Of a stretch of 64,000 nucleotides of DNA, positions 54,163-61,964 are shown in pieces (the first letter of the stretch is position 1; each line of letters opens with the position of its first letter). The notes beneath the pieces were generated by a model. That model searched no databases, had not been told where the DNA came from, and was given only the letters and a program-made list of their open reading frames with translations. Source of the DNA: Streptomyces sp. CB02261 (GTDB lineage Bacteria > Actinomycetota > Actinomycetes > Streptomycetales > Streptomycetaceae); assembly GCF_001905665.1 (NCBI RefSeq), contig NZ_LIVX01000011.1:1-64000 (forward strand), read 5' to 3'. A program made the position numbers and the translations under genes.

Positions 54163-55320
54163 TCAGCCGGCGACGGCGACCGACGGTTCGCCGCTCGCGA
54201 CGCCGTCCTTCTCCATCTGCTCGGCGATCTTCAGCGCCTCTTCGATCAGGGTCTCGACGATCTTCGACTCGGGAACGGTCTTGATGACCTCGCCCTTCAC
54301 GAAGATCTGGCCCTTGCCGTTGCCGGAGGCGACGCCGAGGTCGGCCTCGCGGGCCTCGCCGGGGCCGTTGACGACACAGCCCATGACGGCCACGCGCAGC
54401 GGGACGGTCATGCCGTCGAGGCCGGCGGTGACCTCCTCCGCGAGCTTGTAGACGTCGACCTGGGCCCGGCCGCAGGACGGGCAGGAGACGATCTCCAGGC
54501 GCCGCTGGCGCAGGTTCAGCGACTCCAGGATCTGCATGCCGACCTTGATCTCCTCGGCCGGCGGCGCGGAGAGCGAGACGCGGATGGTGTCACCGATGCC
54601 CTGGGACAGCAGGGCGCCGAAGGCGACGGCCGACTTGATGGTGCCCTGGAAGGCCGGGCCCGCCTCGGTGACGCCGAGGTGCAGCGGGTAGTCGCACTGG
54701 GCGGCGAGCTGGCGGTAGGCCTCGACCATGACGACCGGGTCGTTGTGCTTGACCGAGATCTTGATGTCGCGGAAGCCGTGCTCCTCGAAGAGGGAGGCCT
54801 CCCAGAGGGCGGACTCGACGAGCGCCTCGGGGGTGGCCTTGCCGTACTTCTTGAGGAGCCGCGCGTCGAGCGAGCCGGCGTTGACGCCGATCCGGATCGG
54901 GGTCCCGGCGTCGGAGGCCGCCTTGGCGATCTCCTTGACCTTGTCGTCGAACTGCTTGATGTTGCCCGGGTTGACGCGGACGGCCGCGCAGCCGGCGTCG
55001 ATCGCGGCGAAGACGTACTTCGGCTGGAAGTGGATGTCGGCGATCACGGGGATCGAGGACTTCCGGGCGATCGTCGCGAGGGCGTCGGCGTCGTCCTGCG
55101 TGGGGCAGGCCACGCGCACGATCTGGCAGCCGGAGGCGGTCAGCTCGGCGATCTGCTGGAGCGTCGCGCCGATGTCGGAGGTGCGGGTCGTGGTCATCGA
55201 CTGCACGGAGACGGGTGCGTCACCGCCGACGGCGACGCTGCCGACCTGGATCTGGCGGCTCTTGCGCCGCTCGGCGAGCCGGGTCGGAACGGTCGGGATA
55301 CCGAGAGCAATCGCGGTCAT
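54163..55320 (-). CDS. ispG: 4-hydroxy-3-methylbut-2-enyl diphosphate synthase
   Basis: Also called GcpE; iron-sulfur enzyme of the MEP isoprenoid pathway. 385 aa. TIM-barrel part at the N-terminus (VGGDAPVSVQSMTTT, GCQIVRVACP, VADIHFQP-like VIADIHFQ, RVNPGNI). The [4Fe-4S] ligands are in SCPSCGRAQVDV (two Cys) and MGCVVNGPGEA (one Cys), near the C-terminus. Actinobacterial length. It follows the site-2 protease and dxr genes on the same strand, separated from them by a terminator. Confidence 0.96.
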   Translation of the reverse strand: MTAIALGIPTVPTRLAERRKSRQIQVGSVAVGGDAPVSVQSMTTTRTSDIGATLQQIAELTASGCQIVRVACPTQDDADALATIARKSSIPVIADIHFQPKYVFAAIDAGCAAVRVNPGNIKQFDDKVKEIAKAASDAGTPIRIGVNAGSLDARLLKKYGKATPEALVESALWEASLFEEHGFRDIKISVKHNDPVVMVEAYRQLAAQCDYPLHLGVTEAGPAFQGTIKSAVAFGALLSQGIGDTIRVSLSAPPAEEIKVGMQILESLNLRQRRLEIVSCPSCGRAQVDVYKLAEEVTAGLDGMTVPLRVAVMGCVVNGPGEAREADLGVASGNGKGQIFVKGEVIKTVPESKIVETLIEEALKIAEQMEKDGVASGEPSVAVAG

Positions 55321-55385
55321 CTTCTGTGCAACCTCAAGGTTGTGCGTCGGCGGGCTCAGGTCTCCGAGGTTACCGCCCTGGGAGT

Positions 55386-55417
55386 GGGAGGCCGGACACC
55401 ACCGGGTCCGGCCTCCC
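55386..55417 (-). terminator. Terminator of the site-2 protease gene
   Basis: Perfect 12-bp stem (55386-55397 with 55406-55417), six bases after the stop codon. ispG must therefore have its own promoter or rely on read-through. Confidence 0.8.
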
Positions 55418-55423
55418 CTGGAG

Positions 55424-56731
55424 CTACGTCAGTTTCACCGGGTTGACGATGTCGGCGGCGAGGACGAGCAGTGTGAAGCAGACGAAGACGCCGGCCACCA
55501 CGTAGGCGGCGGGCATCAGCTTGGCCACGTCGAACGGGCCGGGGTCGGGGCGCCGGAAGATCCGGGCCGTGTGGCGGCGTACGGACTCCCAGAGGGCGCC
55601 CGCGATGTGACCGCCGTCGAGGGGCAGCAGCGGCAGCATGTTGAACAGGAACAGCGAGACGTTGAACATCACCAGGATGTTCATGAACCACACGAGGATC
55701 CGCTCGGGCGGGGCCTCGACGTTCATCAGTTCGCCGGTGAGGCGGGCGGCGCCGAGGACGCCGACCGGGGAGTCGTCGGCGCGCTCGCCGTCGCCGAAGG
55801 TGGCGTCCCAGAGGCCGGGGATCTTGCCAGGGAGGGCGATGACCGAGTGGACGCCGTTCTCCAGCAGGTCGGACATCCGGTCGGTGGTCTCGACGAAGGT
55901 GAGGGGCGCGACCTCGGTCTTGGAGGCGAAGCCGAGGTAGCCGGCGTCGATGTAGGTCAGCGGCTGGACGACGTTGCCGTCCTCGTCCTTCTTCGGCACC
56001 TTGTTGGAGACGAGGGTGGGGTGCAGGTCGACGCGCTGCCCGGCCCGCTCGACGGTCACCGTGGCGGGGCCGATGGTGTCGCGGATGCGGTCGGAGAGGG
56101 TGTCCCAGTCGGCCACCGGGGTGCCGTTGAAGGCGACGATCCGGTCGCCGTCCCTCAGGCCGGCCTTGAAGGCCGGGGAGACGGGGTCGCCCTTCGCGCA
56201 CTTCTCGCGCTTCTCGCTCTGCTCGATGACGCACTTCTGGACGCCGGCGACCTGGGTCGTCTGACCCTCGATGCCCAGGGTCATCATCGAGCCGAAGAAG
56301 AGCGCCGCCGCCAGGACCAGGTTCATGAAGGGTCCGGCGAACATCACGATCACGCGCTTCCACGGCCTGCGCGTGTAGAAGAGGCGGGTCTCGTCGCCGG
56401 GCTTGAGCTCCTCGTACGAGGCCTCGCGGGCGTCCTCGATCATCGAGCGCCACGGCGAGGTGGAGCGGGCCTCGATGCGGCCGTCGTCGCCGGGCGGGAA
56501 CATGCCGATCATGCGGATGTAGCCGCCGGCCGGGATGGCCTTGATGCCGTACTCGGTCTCGCCGCGCTTCCTCGACCAGATCGTGGGGCCGAAGCCGACC
56601 ATGTACTGCGGGACGCGGATGCCGAAGAGCTTGGCCGTGGAGAGGTGGCCGAGCTCGTGCCAGGCGATGGAGACGAGCAGCCCGAGCGCGAACAGCACGA
56701 TGCCCAGGGCGTAGAGAAGCATTTCGGTCAT
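55424..56731 (-). CDS. Site-2 intramembrane zinc metalloprotease (RseP/Rip1 type)
   Basis: Regulated intramembrane proteolysis enzyme that cleaves membrane-bound regulators. 435 aa from the ATG at 56731. Zinc motif HELGH (25-29) lies in the first transmembrane helix. A PDZ domain (about 180-270: GDPVSPAFKAGLRDGDRIVAF) and the C-terminal NMLPLLPLDGGH motif complete the active site. The ATG overlaps the dxr stop by four bases. Substrates in this organism are unknown; anti-sigma factors are typical. Confidence 0.94.
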   Translation of the reverse strand: MTEMLLYALGIVLFALGLLVSIAWHELGHLSTAKLFGIRVPQYMVGFGPTIWSRKRGETEYGIKAIPAGGYIRMIGMFPPGDDGRIEARSTSPWRSMIEDAREASYEELKPGDETRLFYTRRPWKRVIVMFAGPFMNLVLAAALFFGSMMTLGIEGQTTQVAGVQKCVIEQSEKREKCAKGDPVSPAFKAGLRDGDRIVAFNGTPVADWDTLSDRIRDTIGPATVTVERAGQRVDLHPTLVSNKVPKKDEDGNVVQPLTYIDAGYLGFASKTEVAPLTFVETTDRMSDLLENGVHSVIALPGKIPGLWDATFGDGERADDSPVGVLGAARLTGELMNVEAPPERILVWFMNILVMFNVSLFLFNMLPLLPLDGGHIAGALWESVRRHTARIFRRPDPGPFDVAKLMPAAYVVAGVFVCFTLLVLAADIVNPVKLT

Positions 56732-57987
56732 GCGCGGGCCTCCGCTGTTGCCTTCGCTGCGAGCTCTCGGGCCCGGGCGCGCGCCCAGGTCTCCGCTTCG
56801 AGGACGTCCGGCACGGTCAGGGAGGTTCCCGTGACGGGAACGCCGTGCTCCGCGACGACCGCCGTGACCGTGTCCATGATGCCGTTGAACGGCAGCCTGC
56901 CGGCGAGGAACGCCTCGACGCACTCCTCGTTCGCCGCGTTGAAGACGGCGGGGGCGGTGCCGCCGAGGCCGCCGACGTGCCGGGCGAGCCCGACGGACGG
57001 GAAGGCCTCGGTGTCCAGCGGGAAGAACTCCCAGGTGGACGCCTTGGTCCAGTCGAAGGCGGGGGCCGCGTCGGGGACCCGCTCGGGCCAGCCGATGCCG
57101 ATGGCGATGGGGCCGCGCATGTCGGGCGGGGTCGCCTGGGCGAGCGTGGAGCCGTCCGTGAACTCAACCATCGAGTGGACGTACGACTGGGGGTGGACGA
57201 CGACCTCGATGCGGTCGAAGGGGATGTCGTAGAGCAGATGGGCCTCGATGACCTCCAGGCCCTTGTTCACCAGGGTCGCGCTGTTCACCGTGATCACCGG
57301 GCCCATGGCCCAGGTGGGGTGGGCGAGCGCGTCCTCGCGGGTCACGTCGGCCAGCTGCTCGCGCGTACGGCCGCGGAAGGGGCCGCCGGAGGCGGTGACG
57401 ACCAGCTTGCGGACGTCGGCGCGGGTGCCGGCGGCGAGCGCCTGGAAGAGGGCCGCGTGCTCGGAGTCGACCGGGATGATCTGGCCGGGCTTGGCGAGCG
57501 CCTTCACCAGGGGGCCGCCGACGATCAGCGACTCCTTGTTGGCGAGGGCGAGGGTGCGGCCGGCTTCGAGGGCGGCGAGGGTCGGCGCGAGACCGATGGA
57601 GCCGGTGATGCCGTTGAGGACGGTGTGGCACGGCGAGGCGGCGAGCTGGGTGGCGGCGTCCGGGCCCGCCAGGAGCTCGGGCAGCGGCTCGGAGCCGTAC
57701 AGCGCCTTCAGCGCGTCGCGCAGCTCCGGCAGCGCCTCCTCGCGGGCCACGGCGACCGCGGCGACCTTCAGCCGGTGCGCCTGCTCGGCGAGCAGCGAGA
57801 TCCGGCCGCCCGAGGCGGCCAGGCCGGTGACCCGGAAGCGGTCGGGGTTGCGCAGCACCAGGTCGATGGCCTGGGTGCCGATGGACCCGGTCGAGCCGAG
57901 GACGACGATGTCCCGGCGTCCTGCATCCACATCCACGGGGGAGAAGACGCTACGGGGATCGGCCAGAGGAGAGGGGCGGTCGCTCAT
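56728..57987 (-). CDS. dxr: 1-deoxy-D-xylulose 5-phosphate reductoisomerase
   Basis: Second step of the MEP pathway. NADPH-binding VLGSTGSIGTQAID near the N-terminus, then LANKESLIVGG, PVDSEHAALFQAL, the Ser/Lys active-site loop TASGGPFRG, and NKGLEVIEAHLLYDIP with VHPQSYVHSMVEF. 419 aa from the ATG at 57987. An ATG three codons earlier and a farther TTG are alternatives. Ends overlapping the site-2 protease gene. Confidence 0.95.
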   Translation of the reverse strand: MSDRPSPLADPRSVFSPVDVDAGRRDIVVLGSTGSIGTQAIDLVLRNPDRFRVTGLAASGGRISLLAEQAHRLKVAAVAVAREEALPELRDALKALYGSEPLPELLAGPDAATQLAASPCHTVLNGITGSIGLAPTLAALEAGRTLALANKESLIVGGPLVKALAKPGQIIPVDSEHAALFQALAAGTRADVRKLVVTASGGPFRGRTREQLADVTREDALAHPTWAMGPVITVNSATLVNKGLEVIEAHLLYDIPFDRIEVVVHPQSYVHSMVEFTDGSTLAQATPPDMRGPIAIGIGWPERVPDAAPAFDWTKASTWEFFPLDTEAFPSVGLARHVGGLGGTAPAVFNAANEECVEAFLAGRLPFNGIMDTVTAVVAEHGVPVTGTSLTVPDVLEAETWARARARELAAKATAEARA

Positions 57988-58021
57988 GCCCCCCATTCTT
58001 GCCGCAAACACCGGGCGCTCT

Positions 58022-59266
58022 TCACGGGGTGTGGACGAACGTGTCGAACACGCGGTGGAAGTCGGGGAACGTCTTCTTCACGCAGCCGGGGTCGTCGAAG
58101 GTGATCCCGGGGGTCCGCAGGGCGGTGACCGCGAAGGACATCACGATCCGGTGGTCGCCGTGAGTGGCGATCTCGACGGGTCCGGTGGGGGTGCCGGGCT
58201 GGATCTCGATCCAGTCGGGGCCGGTGGTGACGGTGACGCCGAGGCGGCGCAGGTTCTCGGCGCAGGCGTCGAGCCGGTCGCACTCCTTGACGCGGGTGTT
58301 GGCGACGTCCTCGATGCGGACGGGTCCGTCGGCGAAGGGCGCGAGCGCGGCGAGGGTCGGCATGGTGTCGGAGATGTCCCGCATGTTGACGGTGAGGCCG
58401 TGGAGCCGGCCGGTGGAGCGGACGGTGGTCCCGGCTCCGGTGATCTCGACGTCCGCGCCCATGCGGCGCAGGACGTCCACGAAGGCCAGGTCGCCCTGGA
58501 GGGCGCCGGTGCCGAGGCCGGGGACGGTGACGGAACGGCCCGGTTCGAGGGCGGCCGCGGCGAAGAAGTAGCTGGCGGTGGAGGCGTCGGGCTCGATGCC
58601 GTACGTCCTCGCCCGGTAGCCGGTGGGGGCGACCCGGTACGTCCGGCCGTCCTGGCGTACGTCGGCGCCGAAGGCCCGCATCATCGCGAGGGTGATCTCG
58701 ACGTACGGCTCCGACACGAGGTCGGTGACGGTGATGTCGAGGCCCTCGGCGGTGAGCGGGCCCAGCATGAGCAGGGCCGTCAGGTACTGGGAGGACTGCC
58801 CGGCGTCCAGCGTGAGCGCGCCGCCCTTCACGCCGCGGGCGTGGACGTCGAGCGGGTGGTGGCCCTCCCGCTCACCGTGGCGGAGGTCGACGCCGAGGTC
58901 GCGCAGGGCAGTGCTGAGCGGGCCGAGGGGCCGCCGCCGCATCTGCGCGGAGGCGTCGAAGCGGTACGTGCCGTGGCCCGCGGCGGCGAGGGTGGGCAGG
59001 AAGCGGGCGGTGGTGGCGCCGTCGCGGCAGTAGACCTCGGCCGTGTCCGCGCCGGGGCCTGCCGGGCGGCCCTCGATGTGCCAGGCGCCGGGCTCGCGGC
59101 GGACGGTGTAGCCGAGGGCGGTGAGGCCCTCGGCGAAGCCCTCGGTGTCGTCGGAGACGAGCGGCCGGAGAAGGGTGGTGGTGCCCTCCGCGGCGGCGGC
59201 GAGGAAGAGCGCGCGGGCGGTGACGGACTTGGAGCCGGGGATGTCGATGACGGTCACGGTGCTCAT
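58022..59266 (-). CDS. aroA: EPSP synthase (3-phosphoshikimate 1-carboxyvinyltransferase), divergent form
   Basis: Transfers enolpyruvyl from PEP to shikimate 3-phosphate. 414 aa; the open frame upstream of the ATG at 59266 is low-complexity and not coding. Active-site matches: K13, S14 and R18 in PGSKSVTARAL, the catalytic Asp D300 (ISDTMPT) and E328 (RVKECDRL). The usual NAGTAMR loop is DGATTAR (82-88): by alignment A84 stands at the E. coli Gly96 position. Other streptomycete AroA proteins I recall are longer and retain NAGT, so this may be a second, paralogous EPSP synthase. dxr follows 34 bp later. Confidence 0.85.
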   Translation of the reverse strand: MSTVTVIDIPGSKSVTARALFLAAAAEGTTTLLRPLVSDDTEGFAEGLTALGYTVRREPGAWHIEGRPAGPGADTAEVYCRDGATTARFLPTLAAAGHGTYRFDASAQMRRRPLGPLSTALRDLGVDLRHGEREGHHPLDVHARGVKGGALTLDAGQSSQYLTALLMLGPLTAEGLDITVTDLVSEPYVEITLAMMRAFGADVRQDGRTYRVAPTGYRARTYGIEPDASTASYFFAAAALEPGRSVTVPGLGTGALQGDLAFVDVLRRMGADVEITGAGTTVRSTGRLHGLTVNMRDISDTMPTLAALAPFADGPVRIEDVANTRVKECDRLDACAENLRRLGVTVTTGPDWIEIQPGTPTGPVEIATHGDHRIVMSFAVTALRTPGITFDDPGCVKKTFPDFHRVFDTFVHTP

Positions 59267-59349
59267 GGTGCCGTGACCTGCGGTGCGGGGGTGTGGCGGT
59301 CCGGAACGTGGACGACGCGCTGCGCGACGCCCTACCGGGTGGCCACCCT

Positions 59350-59470
59350 GGCGGCGCCCTGCCGGCCCGGGGCCCTGACGACCCCCGCGGCGCCGGGCCC
59401 CTTGCGGCGCCCTACCGGTTCGGGGCCCTGACCAACCCCGCCACGGCCCCTGCGGCGCCCTACGACCCGG
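59350..59470. repeat. Degenerate 49-52-bp tandem repeats
   Basis: Three units beginning GCGGCGCCCT at about 59351, 59403 and 59451, each followed by (A/G)CCGG or a variant and GGGGCCCTGAC in the first two. Confidence 0.65.
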
Positions 59471-59500
59471 CCCCCCGTGCGGGCACCCCTCGGTGCCCCG

Positions 59501-59545
59501 CCGTGTGGGCAATCGTCCCGCAGGGCGGGACGATTGCCCACACGG
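59501..59545. repeat. Extragenic palindrome, copy 2
   Basis: Perfect 21-bp stem (59501-59521 with 59525-59545) and the same AGG loop as copy 1. The core around the loop, CGTnCCGC-AGG-GCGGnACG, is shared; the outer arms differ. Confidence 0.9.
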
Positions 59546-59578
59546 GACGGCGCCCTTGGCGGCGCCTCCGCCCCCTGC

Positions 59579-59694
59579 GCCTTGACCCGCACCACATGTG
59601 CGGCGCGCGCCGGGTGCGGGTTCAGGCGGGAACCAAGGCCGGCGCCTGGACCCGCGGCCAGCAGCGCGCCGCTCACGGGGTGCGGGTTCAGGCG
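59579..59694. repeat. Pair of related long inverted repeats
   Basis: GTGCGGGTTCAGGCG occurs at 59614-59628 and again at 59680-59694. Each copy faces an upstream near-complement (CCTTGACCCGCACC around 59580-59593; CGCCTGGACCCGC at 59643-59655), so two hairpins with long loops can form. Confidence 0.65.
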
Positions 59695-59725
59695 CGGAAG
59701 CCTAGGCCCGGCATGGGGCGCCGTT

Positions 59726-59799
59726 CCGTTGTGCCCACCCGTTCCGCCCTGGGGGTCCCCCCGGACGGAGTCTGGGGGAGGAACGAATGCCCACAACGG
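59726..59799. repeat. Extragenic palindrome, copy 3, interrupted by a second repeat
   Basis: Left arm 59726-59745 equals 20 bases of copy 1's left arm. The right arm 59780-59799 pairs with it at 16 of 20 positions and carries a TGCCCAC like copy 2. About 34 bases of a GGGGGTCCCCCC-type element lie between, where copies 1 and 2 have only AGG. Confidence 0.7.
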
Positions 59800-59914
59800 G
59801 GGGTGGCGGGCGGGAGGCTCCGGCCGGCGCCGTGCCACGGGGCGGGTGGGTCGCCCCGGGGCCGGCGCCGTTCGATGGCTCGGGCACGCCCGTGTCCGTG
59901 GCGGGTGGCCGCCG

Positions 59915-61837
59915 TCAGGGGAGTTTTCTGTGGACGTTCTCGGAGGTCGCGGGGCCAGGGGTCGCGTCCGCGATCCAGGGGCCGTCCCCGCTCGGGTCGA
60001 CGATCCCCGCCTCCAGCCAGGTGTAGCGGCCGGCGAGGACGCCGTCCACGACCCGTCGGTCGAGGTCGTCCGTGTTGGACCACAGGCGCCCGAACAGCTC
60101 CTCGATCCGCAGCCTCGCCTGGTGGCAGAACACGTCCGCGAGCTGCTGCGCCTCGCGGCCGTGGTCGCCGGTGGTGCGCAGGAGCTCGGCCCGTACACAG
60201 GCGGCGCTCATCGCGAAGAGTTCGGCGCCGATGTCGACGATCCGGCCGAGGAAGGCCTGCTTGAGCTCCATCCGGCCCTGCCAGCGGGACATCGCGTAGA
60301 AGGTGGAGCGGGCGAGCTTGCGGGAGGTCCGCTCCACGTACCGGAGGTGGCCCGCGAGCCGGCCGAACTCCGCGTACGACCCCGGCCGCTGGCCAGGTCC
60401 GGTGACGAGCCCGGGCAGCCAGCGGGCGTAGAAGCCGCCGGCCCGCGCCCCGGCCTTCGCCTTGTCGGCGAGCGACTTCCCGGGGTCGATGAGGTCCCCG
60501 GCGACGGACAGATGGGCGTCGACGGCCTCGCGGGCGATCAGCAGGTGCATGATCTCGGTCGAGCCTTCGAAGATCCGGTTGATCCGCAGGTCGCGCAGGA
60601 GTTGCTCGGCGGGGACGGCGCGTTCCCCCCGGGCGGCGAGCGAGTCGGCGGTCTCGTAGCCGCGGCCGCCTCGGATCTGGACGAGTTCGTCGGCGATGAG
60701 CCAGGCCATCTCGGAGCCGTACAGCTTGGCGAGGGCGGCCTCGATGCGGATGTCGTTGCGGTCCTCGTCGGCCATCTGCGAGGCGAGGTCGACGACCGCC
60801 TCCAGGGCGAAGGTGGTGGCCGCGATGAAGGAGATCTTGGTGCCGACGGCCTCGTGCCGGGCGACCGGCCCGCCCCACTGCTCCCGGACGCCCGCCCATT
60901 CGCGGGCGATCCGCAGGCACCACTTGCCGGCGCCCGCGCAGGCGGCGGGGAGCGAGAGACGGCCGGTGTTGAGGGTGGTGAGGGCGATCTTGAGGCCGGC
61001 GCCCTCGGGGCCGATGCGGTTCTCGGCGGGCACGCGCACGCGGTGGAAGCGGGTGACGCCGTTCTCCAGGCCGCGCAGGCCCATGAAGGCGTTGCGGTGC
61101 TCGACGGTGATGCCGGGCGAGTCGGCCTCGACGACGAAGGCGGTGATGCCGCCGGGGTGGCCATCGGACCTGGGCACCCGGGCCATGACGACGAGCAGGT
61201 CGGCGACGACGCCGTTGGTGGTCCAGAGCTTGACCCCGTCGAGGACGTAGGCGTCCCCGTCGGGCACGGCGGTGGTGGCGAGCCGTGCCGGGTCGGAGCC
61301 GACGTCGGGCTCGGTGAGCAGGAAGGCGGAGAGGTCGGTACGGGCCAGCCGGGGCAGGAAGGCGTCCTTCTGCTCCTGCGTGCCGAAAAGCTTCAGCGGC
61401 TGCGGTACGCCGATCGACTGATGCGCGGAGAGCAGGGCGCCGACGGCGGGGCTGGCGGAGCCGACGAGGGCGAGGGCGCGGTTGTAGTACAGCTGGGTGA
61501 GGCCGAGGCCGCCGTACTTCCGGTCGATCTTCATCCCGAGCGCGCCCAGCTCCTTGAGCCCGGTGATCGTCTCGTCGGGGATGCGGGCCTCGCGTTCGAT
61601 GCGGGCGCCGTCGATCCGGGTCTCGCAGAAGGCGCGGAGGTTCGCGAGGAAGGCCTCGCCGCGCCTGGCGTCCTCGTGGTCGGGAAGCGGGTGCGGATGG
61701 ATGAGATCCAGCCGGAACCGGCCGAGGAAGAGCTCCTTGGCGAAGCTGGGTTTGTGCCAGTCACGCTCACGTGCGGCTTCGGCGGTCTGCCGGGCCTCGT
61801 GGGCGGTGACCTTGGGCCGCTGCGTGGGCGCGGACAT
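59915..61837 (-). CDS. Acyl-CoA dehydrogenase
   Basis: FAD-dependent acyl-CoA dehydrogenase, 640 aa, longer than the usual 380-400. A charged N-terminal extension (about 1-75) precedes the catalytic core: LTEPDVGSDPARLATTA (FAD/substrate region), LDGVKLWTTNG, then the C-terminal helical domain with IRGGRGYETADS and the following IFEGSTEIMH. An extra C-terminal helical part of about 150 residues resembles the long-chain type. ATG at 61837 with a perfect AGGAGG five bases upstream; a GTG at 61843 overlaps that site and is rejected. Substrate chain length unknown. Confidence 0.92.
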   Translation of the reverse strand: MSAPTQRPKVTAHEARQTAEAARERDWHKPSFAKELFLGRFRLDLIHPHPLPDHEDARRGEAFLANLRAFCETRIDGARIEREARIPDETITGLKELGALGMKIDRKYGGLGLTQLYYNRALALVGSASPAVGALLSAHQSIGVPQPLKLFGTQEQKDAFLPRLARTDLSAFLLTEPDVGSDPARLATTAVPDGDAYVLDGVKLWTTNGVVADLLVVMARVPRSDGHPGGITAFVVEADSPGITVEHRNAFMGLRGLENGVTRFHRVRVPAENRIGPEGAGLKIALTTLNTGRLSLPAACAGAGKWCLRIAREWAGVREQWGGPVARHEAVGTKISFIAATTFALEAVVDLASQMADEDRNDIRIEAALAKLYGSEMAWLIADELVQIRGGRGYETADSLAARGERAVPAEQLLRDLRINRIFEGSTEIMHLLIAREAVDAHLSVAGDLIDPGKSLADKAKAGARAGGFYARWLPGLVTGPGQRPGSYAEFGRLAGHLRYVERTSRKLARSTFYAMSRWQGRMELKQAFLGRIVDIGAELFAMSAACVRAELLRTTGDHGREAQQLADVFCHQARLRIEELFGRLWSNTDDLDRRVVDGVLAGRYTWLEAGIVDPSGDGPWIADATPGPATSENVHRKLP

Positions 61838-61898
61838 GGACACCTCCTGGGTCTCTTTGTCCGTCGTACCCGATTTCCGCCGGTCCGGAAAGACGAGA

Positions 61899-61937
61899 AG
61901 GCGGCCTGAGCCCCCGCACAGTGGGCTCAGGCCGCCT
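61899..61937 (-). terminator. Terminator of the aldehyde dehydrogenase gene
   Basis: Perfect 15-bp stem (61899-61913 with 61923-61937), nine-base loop, 27 bases after the stop codon. Confidence 0.88.
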
Positions 61938-61964
61938 GGTCTCGTGGACCCGTGGGCGTACGGG

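Larger units (their letters stand above)
59267..59914. other. 648-bp non-coding stretch made of repeats
   Basis: Between aroA and the acyl-CoA dehydrogenase gene. It contains, in order, degenerate GC-rich tandem repeats (59350-59470), a perfect palindrome (59501-59545), two long inverted repeats (59579-59694) and a composite palindrome (59726-59799). Forward frames are open but their composition follows the repeats. The promoter of aroA should lie at its left edge. Confidence 0.65.

Noticed and set aside
59501..59545. Palindromes considered as attachment sites or transposon ends
   Set aside because: No transposase, integrase or target-site duplication is visible nearby.
59293..60264. Forward frame through the aroA-acyl-CoA dehydrogenase gap
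   Set aside because: Composed of the repeat elements and then antisense to the dehydrogenase gene.
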